A stretch of 22,208 nt of DNA from JABFRJ01 sp031409695 (GTDB lineage Bacteria > Pseudomonadota > Alphaproteobacteria > Rhizobiales > Hyphomicrobiaceae): assembly GCA_031409695.1 (NCBI GenBank), contig JANNXS010000047.1, positions 1 through 22,208 on the forward strand. The letters are read 5' to 3'. The stretch's first letter is position 1. Every line of letters starts with the position of its first letter. The notes beneath the pieces were generated by a model. That model saw nothing but the letters and a program-made list of their open reading frames with translations. It was not told the origin of the DNA and did not search any database. Made by a program: the position numbers and the translations under genes. Shown piece after piece: positions 16,252-22,208 of the stretch.

Positions 16252-17205
16252 TCAATGGTTTGGCAATTGCCGCGCGAGGGCTTCCAACACGGCCATGCGT
16301 ACGGCAACGCCCATCTCGACCTGATCGCGGATGACGCTGCGGGCGTCGTCGGCAACGGTCGATGAGATTTCGACACCGCGGTTCATCGGTCCGGGGTGCA
16401 TGATCATGGCGTCAGGCTTGGCCCGTTCCAGCTTCTCGTGGTCGAGGCCGAAGAAATGGTAATACTCCCGTGTCGAGGGCACATAGCCGCCCTGCATGCG
16501 TTCGCGCTGGAGGCGCAGCATCATCACCACGTCGCAGTCGGCAAGGCCTTTCTGCATGTCGGTATAGACCTCGACGCCCAGGCGTTCGGCGTTGGAGGGC
16601 AGCAGAGTTGACGGCGCTATGATACGCACGCGCGCACCCATGGTGTTGAGCACGTCGATGTTTGAGCGCGCCACACGTGAGTGGAGGACATCGCCGCAGA
16701 TGGCGACCGTCAGGCCGCTGATCCGCCCCTTGGCACGACGGATCGTGAGGGCGTCAAGCAGCGCTTGTGTGGGATGCTGGTGGGCGCCATCGCCAGCATT
16801 GATAACGGAGCAGTCAACCTTTTGCTGCAGCAACTCCACGGCACCCGCCGCATGGTGGCGGACCACCAGCAGGTCTGGCCGCATGGCGTTCAGCGTCATG
16901 GCCGTGTCGATCAACGTCTCGCCTTTGGACACTGACGAGGTTGCCACGTTCATGTTCATCACGTCTGCGCCGAGCCGTTTAGCGGCCAGTTCGAACGAGC
17001 TTTGGGTGCGCGTGGAGGGCTCGAAAAACAGGTTGATGAGCGTACGCCCGCGCAGGACGTCGCGCTTTTTGATCACCTGTTTGTTTTGTTCCGCGGCCTT
17101 GTCGGCAATGTCCAACAGGGCCGTGATCTCACCAGCCTTTAACCCTTCGCAGGTCAAGAGGTGGCGCCGCGTGAAGGAAGCGGGGAGCGTTGATATCTGG
17201 GTCAT
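16252..17205 (-). CDS. pyrB: Aspartate carbamoyltransferase catalytic subunit
   Basis: A 317-residue cytoplasmic enzyme joining carbamoyl phosphate and aspartate, the committed pyrimidine step. Carbamoyl-phosphate loop FFEPSTRT (60-67), the SVSKGET lid loop (91-97) with its Lys, VVRHHAAGA (114-122), NAGDGAHQHPTQALLD (136-151), MMLRLQRER (228-236) and MHPGPMNRGVEI (269-280) are all present, so it should be active. The ATG at 17205 gives the normal start (MTQISTLPASFTRRHLL); a longer frame to 17244 adds 13 unrelated residues. In many alphaproteobacteria pyrC follows in the same operon; here the next sequence is the transposase relic on the other strand. No pyrI is visible. Confidence 0.97.
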   Translation of the reverse strand: MTQISTLPASFTRRHLLTCEGLKAGEITALLDIADKAAEQNKQVIKKRDVLRGRTLINLFFEPSTRTQSSFELAAKRLGADVMNMNVATSSVSKGETLIDTAMTLNAMRPDLLVVRHHAAGAVELLQQKVDCSVINAGDGAHQHPTQALLDALTIRRAKGRISGLTVAICGDVLHSRVARSNIDVLNTMGARVRIIAPSTLLPSNAERLGVEVYTDMQKGLADCDVVMMLRLQRERMQGGYVPSTREYYHFFGLDHEKLERAKPDAMIMHPGPMNRGVEISSTVADDARSVIRDQVEMGVAVRMAVLEALARQLPNH

Positions 17206-17345
17206 TAAAGCCCGTCTAGTATGCCTGTCGCGGTGCTTCGGCAAGAGGGAACATTTCAGCCTGTGCGGAGATGTCCAACAGCGCCCGCTTTTGTTGGGTG
17301 GAGGGATCTGGCGCTTGATCGGCTGGGTCTGAGGCGGACTGGCTC

Positions 17346-18251
17346 CTATGGCACGAACACGCGGACTGCTTTGGGGCGGATTTCAAACCGTGCGGGCGTG
17401 AAGGTTGTCAGATCTCCATCCGTGTTGACGGCGCGAGGGAGTCTTGTGCGCACCTCAAACGTGACGCATTTTTCGGTCCTCACCTCCTGCCAGAGCCCGT
17501 GGGCGCCGTTCCGGAATGAACGGGCAAGAAATAGCAGTTTCCAAACGCCACCAAGCTCGAGACTGTAGAGGTCGAGCTTGCCATCGGTGATGGTCGCGCC
17601 GCTTTCAACTGCCATGCCGCCGCCGTAGTAACGGCCGTTGCCGACAGCGATCTGCATCGTTTTAACACGCGTCACGGCGGACTGCGTGGCGATCAGGGCG
17701 CGGAACGGCCGTGCTGTGAGCAGGATCTGAAAACCCGTAAGGGCGTAAGCGAAGCGGCCGAAACGACGCTTGCGCTGTGGTGTCAAGGCGTGTGCGAGGT
17801 CGGCTGACAGGCCGATGCTCGCGACATTGAAAAATGGATGGCCGTTGACAGTTCCAAGATCGATGCGTGTTTCATGACCTGCAGCAATCACTCTGGCAGC
17901 GGCGTTCAGGTCTGTTGGTATGGCAAGCGTCCGGGCTAGATCGTTGGCGGTACCGAGCGGCAGAATACCGAGCGGCAGCCCGGTTTCTAAAAGTCCTTCG
18001 GCGACCGCGTTCACCGTTCCATCGCCGCCGGCTGCAATCACAGCATCGATATGGCCGGCGTTGGCACGGATGAGTGCCACGACATCGTGGCGGCTCCCGG
18101 CTGCAATCGGCTGCACGCTGAGGCCGGCATCGCGGAGCGCCTGCTCGGCCTCGGCCCCCTTTGAACCATTGCGGCTTTTGGGATTTGCGATCAACAGCAC
18201 GTGTCGCGATTTGGGGATCAATGAGGGGTCCGGGGAAGGTTTTGTCCGCAT
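17346..18251 (-). CDS. Diacylglycerol kinase-type lipid kinase (YegS/DagK catalytic family)
   Basis: A 301-residue cytoplasmic or membrane-associated lipid kinase that would phosphorylate diacylglycerol or a related lipid alcohol with ATP. Motifs: VLLIANPKSRNGS (18-30), the nucleotide-binding AAGGDGTVNAVAEGL (73-87), LPLGTANDLARTL (97-109), the NVASIGLSAD region, and GGGMAVESGATITDGKLDLY near the metal site. The ATG at 18251 is preferred; the frame extends to a TTG at 18311 with no family similarity. It is divergent from the FAD protein, with a 290-bp shared upstream region, and lies 140 bp upstream of pyrB on the same strand. Confidence 0.92.
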   Translation of the reverse strand: MRTKPSPDPSLIPKSRHVLLIANPKSRNGSKGAEAEQALRDAGLSVQPIAAGSRHDVVALIRANAGHIDAVIAAGGDGTVNAVAEGLLETGLPLGILPLGTANDLARTLAIPTDLNAAARVIAAGHETRIDLGTVNGHPFFNVASIGLSADLAHALTPQRKRRFGRFAYALTGFQILLTARPFRALIATQSAVTRVKTMQIAVGNGRYYGGGMAVESGATITDGKLDLYSLELGGVWKLLFLARSFRNGAHGLWQEVRTEKCVTFEVRTRLPRAVNTDGDLTTFTPARFEIRPKAVRVFVP

Positions 18252-18541
18252 AAAACCTACATCGGGTTCGCAGACCGTCGATACGAGAGGGTCAATGAAA
18301 CTTGCGATCAACGCCGTTCCGGGCGGGTGCTAGTTGTGAGTACAACGGTGAATTCAAATGTGGGTTGACGGGTGAGTAGCCTCTGTCGTGGCAAGGACAC
18401 ACTGTCTAGGTGCGTCATACTGCGCCGTCGACGGTCTGGCGCGCGATATCGGTTACAGGACAGAACCCGCGCGCTGAGCGCACCAAAAATGGTTGGTGGC
18501 CCGATTATGATCGCTCCCGCGAACGGGTGCGTACCGGTCCC

Positions 18542-19768
18542 ATGACCCAAAAGTCTCTCGAGTTAGACATGCCGTTCGCGTGGCCTCCCGCACGCGAGGC
18601 CGCACGCAATCGTTTGGCCGCATTCCTGCCCAACAGCGGCAGCCATTACGCGCGAACCCGCAACCATGACCTGGGTCCAAACGATCGCAGCAACGTCTCG
18701 CTGTTGTCGCCCTATGTGCGCCATCGCGTGGTCTCGGAGGCAGAAATCGTCTCGGCCGTCCTTGAACGCTTTGCGCCATCGACGGCTGAGAAATTTATCC
18801 AGGAGGTCGTATGGCGCACCTACTGGAAGGGTTGGCTTGAGCACCGGCCGTCGGTTTGGATGCGATACCTCACGGACGTAACACGGCTGCGCGATGGACT
18901 TGGTGGGGCGGCGGTTCGTCGGCTGACCGACGCTGAGGCTGGCAATACCGGTATCGCCTGTTTTGACGCCTGGGCGCGGGAACTGACCGAGACCGGATAC
19001 ATGCACAACCACGCGCGCATGTGGTTTGCCTCGATCTGGATTTATACGCTTGGCCTACCCTGGCAACTCGGCGCCGATTTCTTTCAGCGGCACCTGCTCG
19101 ATGGCGATCCAGCCTCGAACACGCTGTCTTGGCGCTGGGTGTGCGGCTTGCAAACGCAGGGCAAGACCTATCTGGCAAGACCCGATAATATTGATACGTA
19201 CACAAGTGGACGGTTTGAGCCGACGCCGCGCCTGGCTGCTTCCGCGCCGCCACTTGAGGACGCGGAGAGCGCACCCAGAGTGCCGTTGGCGGCAATCCCA
19301 AGCGTGCCGCCTGAGGGCGATGTCACGCTCCTGGTGACCGAAGACGATCTGACGCCTGACCAGTGGCTCAGCCGCGGGACGACCGTGCGTCGGGTCGTCG
19401 TGGCTGATACGGCGGACGCGTATCCGGGCACCTCAGAGCGTGTCGTCACCTTTAAACGCGCGCTGTTGCACGATGCGTCACAGCGTCTAGCCGCGCTCTA
19501 TGGTGTTCCAGCGCCGATCGTCGGCGTCCCAGCGTTGCCGGTCGCTTTGCCCAGCGGAACGCGGCTTGTGGTGGCGGATCTGCCCGTCGGCCCGGCGCGC
19601 GGCACGTTGCTGGCGATCCTCGCCGACACGGAACGACGCGGCGATCGCGTCTATCGTGTGCGCCGTGCCTGGGATCAGCAGTTCTGGCCCTATGCGACGG
19701 CTGGATTTTTCAAGGTCAAGGACAAGATTCCGGCCGGCTTGCGTGCGCTTGGATTGGGCGCGGGCTGA
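18542..19768 (+). CDS. Photolyase/cryptochrome-like FAD-binding protein with the FAD domain first
   Basis: A 408-residue protein. Residues about 15-225 match the photolyase/cryptochrome FAD domain: NVSLLSPYVRH (51-61), FIQEVVWRTYWKGWLEHRPS (85-104), GNTGIACFDAWARELTETGY (134-153), MHNHARMWFASIW (154-166), and LDGDPASNTLSWRW (186-199), a close match to the family's D-x-D-x-A-x-N-x-x-x-W-x-W core. The usual N-terminal antenna domain is absent. Instead a C-terminal part (about 260-400) has alternating strands and helices (VTLLVTEDDL, VRRVVVADT, RLVVADLPV), ending in WPYATAGFFKVKDKIP. It could be a light sensor, DNA repair enzyme or light-independent flavoprotein. ATG 18542 is preferred over GTG 18410; ATG 18569 is also possible. 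Confidence 0.85.
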   Translation: MTQKSLELDMPFAWPPAREAARNRLAAFLPNSGSHYARTRNHDLGPNDRSNVSLLSPYVRHRVVSEAEIVSAVLERFAPSTAEKFIQEVVWRTYWKGWLEHRPSVWMRYLTDVTRLRDGLGGAAVRRLTDAEAGNTGIACFDAWARELTETGYMHNHARMWFASIWIYTLGLPWQLGADFFQRHLLDGDPASNTLSWRWVCGLQTQGKTYLARPDNIDTYTSGRFEPTPRLAASAPPLEDAESAPRVPLAAIPSVPPEGDVTLLVTEDDLTPDQWLSRGTTVRRVVVADTADAYPGTSERVVTFKRALLHDASQRLAALYGVPAPIVGVPALPVALPSGTRLVVADLPVGPARGTLLAILADTERRGDRVYRVRRAWDQQFWPYATAGFFKVKDKIPAGLRALGLGAG

Positions 19769-19879
19769 CGTGGTTTCGAGTGTCGGTCTACGGGGTGACG
19801 CGTAGGTGTTCCGGAGGGAACTGATGCTCTGTGCCGAGGCGGGTAGGTTGCAGACATCGACCAACCAGGGAGCCTTCCA

Positions 19880-20323
19880 ATGTCACTTACACATCTGATG
19901 TTTTCGTTCCAGGGCCGAACCCGCCGCCTGCATTACTGGCTGTTCTCGCTTGCAATGATGGTGGTAACCCTCGCGGTCCTGGCCGTGTTGGCGCCGGGTC
20001 AGTTCAGCGAAGCGGCACCATCCTCCCCGCCACTGGTCGTGACCCTCATATCGCTGCTCGTGCTGTATCCGGCTCTGGCCGTGACAGTGAAGCGGACCAA
20101 CGACATCAACTGGTCGCCGCTCTGGGCCTATGGCCTGACCGTGTTCTCCGCGGCGTTTGCGATCTGTGATGCGCTCGGGTTGATTATGTCGTTAGGTCCG
20201 GTGGCCTATGTTCTGGGTGGCGGTGGCCTCGTGGCCGTCATTCTCGCGATCGTCATTGGCTGCATTCGTAGCGCGGACGGCGAGAACGCCCACGGCCGGA
20301 GCCCGTTGGCCGTTGCTGCCTGA
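19880..20323 (+). CDS. DUF805 integral membrane protein
   Basis: A 147-residue inner-membrane protein with about four hydrophobic segments (roughly 20-40, 50-68, 80-100, 106-126). The DUF805 pattern is visible: FSFQGRTRRLHYWLFSL at the N-terminus and the central VKRTNDINWSPLW, corresponding to the family's R-x-x-D motif before a turn. Function of the family is unknown; it is often near stress or envelope genes. AGGGAG at 19867-19872, 7 bases before ATG 19880, fixes the start. It follows the FAD protein by 111 bp on the same strand and ends at a strong hairpin. Confidence 0.9.
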   Translation: MSLTHLMFSFQGRTRRLHYWLFSLAMMVVTLAVLAVLAPGQFSEAAPSSPPLVVTLISLLVLYPALAVTVKRTNDINWSPLWAYGLTVFSAAFAICDALGLIMSLGPVAYVLGGGGLVAVILAIVIGCIRSADGENAHGRSPLAVAA

Positions 20324-20333
20324 GCCATTGCAG

Positions 20334-20372
20334 GCCTTTGCGCCCGAGCACATCAGGTGTTCGGGCGAAGGC
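20334..20372. terminator. Strong hairpin between convergent genes, likely bidirectional terminator
   Basis: CGCCCGAGCAC (20341-20351) pairs with GTGTTCGGGCG (20357-20367) over an ATCAG loop with one G-T pair. A further GCCTT (20334-20338) pairs with AAGGC (20368-20372), leaving a small TG bulge. It fills the 53-bp gap between the stops of the DUF805 gene and the permease gene, so it can end both transcripts. T-runs are poor on both sides. Confidence 0.65.
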
Positions 20373-20376
20373 ATGT

Positions 20377-21330
20377 TCAAACTCCTCGCACGCGCGGATC
20401 GATGGTGGCGTAGGCCAAGTCGACGAGGAAATTGATGATGACGAAAGCCGATGTCACCACCAACAACGTTGCTTGCAGCAGCGGATAATTTCGCTCTGCA
20501 ATGGCACCGAGTATAAGCCGGCCGAGGCCTGGGATCGCAAACACCTGTTCAACCACAATCGCGCCGCCGAGCAAATAGCCTGTCATGATGCCAAGACTGG
20601 TCACGAAGGGAATCAACGCGTTTCTCAGGGCATGGCGATAGAGCACGAGACGCTCAGGCAACCCCTTGGCGCGGGCCGTGCGAATGTAATCCTGGCTGAG
20701 TGCTTCGAGCATGGCTGAACGCACCAGCCGGGCAAGGTTGGCCAGTATCGGCAAGGCGAGGGCGATCGCTGGCAGCAACAACCGTGCGAGACACCCGAGC
20801 GGATCCTCAAGAAATGGCACGTAGCCAAGCACCTGTAGGTTTGGCGCAAGGGTTGCGAGGCCGAGAATCATCAGGATCCCCAACCAGAACGACGGGATCG
20901 TCAGTCCAGCGACGGAGCCGAGTTGAACCAGAATTTCAGCCCGCTTGCCGCGCATCCGCGCCATCAAGACGCCAAGCGGCACCGCGAGCACGGCCGCGAC
21001 GGTCAGCGCGAGGGCCGAGAGTTGCACCGTTGGCCAAACATGCGCTGCGATCTCGGCGGCTACCGGGCGCCCCGTCCAGATGGACGTCCCGAGATCGCCG
21101 CCAAGCACGGCACGAAGCCAAACCCAATACTGGGTGTAAAACGGCTGATCCAGCCCAAGGCGCGCGCGAAGGGCCGCAAGGGCGTCGGGCGTGATTTCGG
21201 TGTTGGCACCGAGCATGATCGAAACCGCGTCACCGGGTATGAAACGGATCATCAAAAACGCCAGAACCGACACAGCTGCAAGGACAAGCAACAGATCAAG
21301 CAGACGGGTCAGGATGAGGCGGGCGAGCAT
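20377..21330 (-). CDS. ABC transporter permease, OppB/DppB/NikB type (peptide/nickel family)
   Basis: A 317-residue inner-membrane protein with about six transmembrane segments. The first spans about 10-30 followed by RFIPGDAVS, the family's early R-x-x-P-G-D motif. The LGLDQPFYTQYWVWL and LGGDLGTS blocks are typical of OppB-type subunits. The cytoplasmic EAA loop is LEALSQDYIRTARAKGL (208-224), which docks the ATPase. The C-terminus ends DLAYATIDPRVRG, also typical. It would pair with an OppC-type subunit, two ATPases and a family 5 binding protein, none of which follows; the gene ends at a terminator-like hairpin. The next gene upstream, 47 bp away on the same strand, is a TRAP-like receptor, not a family 5 receptor. 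Confidence 0.95.
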   Translation of the reverse strand: MLARLILTRLLDLLLVLAAVSVLAFLMIRFIPGDAVSIMLGANTEITPDALAALRARLGLDQPFYTQYWVWLRAVLGGDLGTSIWTGRPVAAEIAAHVWPTVQLSALALTVAAVLAVPLGVLMARMRGKRAEILVQLGSVAGLTIPSFWLGILMILGLATLAPNLQVLGYVPFLEDPLGCLARLLLPAIALALPILANLARLVRSAMLEALSQDYIRTARAKGLPERLVLYRHALRNALIPFVTSLGIMTGYLLGGAIVVEQVFAIPGLGRLILGAIAERNYPLLQATLLVVTSAFVIINFLVDLAYATIDPRVRGV

Positions 21331-21377
21331 GTCTTGCGCTTTGCGGCACGCTGTCCAAGTTAGTGCAGTTGGCCAAT

Positions 21378-22208
21378 TCAGCTCGGTTGAGTTGTGAACC
21401 GGCGATAGCTTTCAATGACGCGACGCGCCAGCGGATCACGCGTTGCCAAGTCGTCGTAGACGGAGGCCATCGCCGCTCGCAAGTCGACCTCGAAGGCTTT
21501 TGCCATGACGGTTGGCATCGGCCAGCGGCGGAAGGCTGCCACCTGTGCTAGCGTCTCCTGACGATTGGCTGCAAGTTCAAGGCTCGCCGCTGCCACATCG
21601 CGGGTAATGTTTTCAATGGCGGTTCGTTCGGACGCGGGGAGCCGGCGCCAGAACGAGCCACGCGCACCAAGCGAAATCGACAGTCCCGCGGGCGTTAAGC
21701 CCGGTAGGTAGCTCCAGGCTGCTTTGGACTCAAACGGCGTCAACAGAGGCTCAGCCGCGACCAGACCACGGGCGGCCACGGCACCTTGTCCGTCAGCTGC
21801 TCCAGCAGCAACATCGGCGCCGAGACGAACCAGCGCCTCCCCAGCGAGGCCGCGTACGCCGAAGCGTAAGCCGCGGACATCGCGACCGCTTTCAAAGGCT
21901 AAATCGGTATACAAACCCGGGCTCGGTCCCGTGTGCGCCACGGGCATGGCGACAACGTCGGCTGAATCTAGTGCTGTGGTCCAGAACGCCGCGCCTGGTC
22001 CCCTGAGCCACGCCAGATGCGCGGCCGCCGGAACATTGGTCCCGAGCGCCATGCCGGCGAACAGTGGCAGCGCGGGGTGTGCGCCGACATGCTGGCAGTC
22101 GAGGCCGACATAGAAATCAGCAAACCCACACGCGACAGCTTCAAGACCGCTGCCGACCGTTGTTTCCAAATGCAGGGATGTGTGCGGCAGTGCGGCTTCG
22201 AGCTGGTG
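21378..22208 (-). CDS. TRAP-type (DctP-like) substrate-binding protein, partial
   Basis: The reading frame is open to the window edge, so the N-terminus, including any signal peptide, is missing; about 276 residues are visible. The order fits DctP/TakP-like TRAP receptors: GFADFYVGLDCQHVGAHPAL, FAGMALGTNVPAAAHLAWL (a counterpart of the family's PFGxxxxxxxAWLY block), a DVVAMPVAHTGP strand, VRGLRFGVRGLAGEAL (counterpart of LKGLKMRxPGLxGE), and a C-terminal DLATRDPLARRVIESYRRF typical of TRAP receptor ends. In this alignment the ligand-contacting Arg of KMR is replaced by Gly. TRAP receptors normally serve DctQ/DctM, not an ABC permease. Alignments are by memory; a divergent SBP family cannot be excluded. 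Confidence 0.7.
   Translation of the reverse strand, partial: HQLEAALPHTSLHLETTVGSGLEAVACGFADFYVGLDCQHVGAHPALPLFAGMALGTNVPAAAHLAWLRGPGAAFWTTALDSADVVAMPVAHTGPSPGLYTDLAFESGRDVRGLRFGVRGLAGEALVRLGADVAAGAADGQGAVAARGLVAAEPLLTPFESKAAWSYLPGLTPAGLSISLGARGSFWRRLPASERTAIENITRDVAAASLELAANRQETLAQVAAFRRWPMPTVMAKAFEVDLRAAMASVYDDLATRDPLARRVIESYRRFTTQPS

Noticed and set aside
17218..17245. Possible minus-strand promoter for pyrB (CTTGCC, 16-bp spacer, CATACT)
   Set aside because: It would leave a leader of only about six bases and the match to consensus is modest.
16592..17332. 246-residue plus-strand frame opposite pyrB
   Set aside because: Although long, it mirrors the conserved pyrB sequence and has no independent features.
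20700..21194. 164-residue plus-strand frame opposite the permease gene
   Set aside because: Antisense to membrane-segment codons, giving Arg/Pro-rich noise.

Overview
The window looks like chromosomal DNA from a GC-rich alphaproteobacterium, most likely Hyphomicrobiales (Rhizobiales). The protein set supports this: tandem YejA-type binding proteins, an argH followed by a small LptM-type lipoprotein gene, a Bug-family binding protein, and a DUF805 protein. An intergenic two-hairpin repeat (11307-11410) also resembles elements I remember from Bradyrhizobium-like genomes. The placement is inference; no rRNA or tRNA gene is present to fix it. No CRISPR array, prophage or complete mobile element is visible.

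Region 1 (1-8383) is devoted to uptake and peptide or amide breakdown. A LivF-type ABC ATPase (118-951), a Bug-family periplasmic binding protein (1009-1974) and an M20 metallohydrolase (2158-3576) run on the plus strand. Facing them on the minus strand are prolyl aminopeptidase (7418-8383) and two translationally coupled YejA-type oligopeptide-binding proteins (5436-7283 and 3598-5436). The yejB/E/F permease and ATPase genes that would normally follow are absent.

Region 2 (8533-11304) has a solitary GT-A-like glycosyltransferase on the minus strand, then argH and the lptM-like lipoprotein gene on the plus strand. A BIME-like repeat and a small hairpin fill the convergent gap that follows.

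Region 3 (11493-17205), all minus-strand genes, holds a large methyltransferase/ATP-grasp fusion, an AsmA-like envelope protein and pyrB. A frameshifted, truncated ISNCY-like transposase relic lies on the plus strand just downstream of pyrB, where pyrC is often found.

Region 4 (17346-22208) has a YegS/DAGK-type lipid kinase divergent from a photolyase/cryptochrome-like FAD protein with reversed domain order, then a DUF805 membrane protein. A strong hairpin separates these from a minus-strand pair: an OppB/DppB-type ABC permease preceded by a TRAP-type (DctP-like) binding protein that runs off the window.

The most unusual items are the methyltransferase/ATP-grasp fusion, the FAD-domain-first photolyase homologue, and the TRAP-type receptor beside an ABC permease. 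I see no complete new defence or mobile system. Several transporter parts are 'orphan' components whose partners must lie elsewhere.
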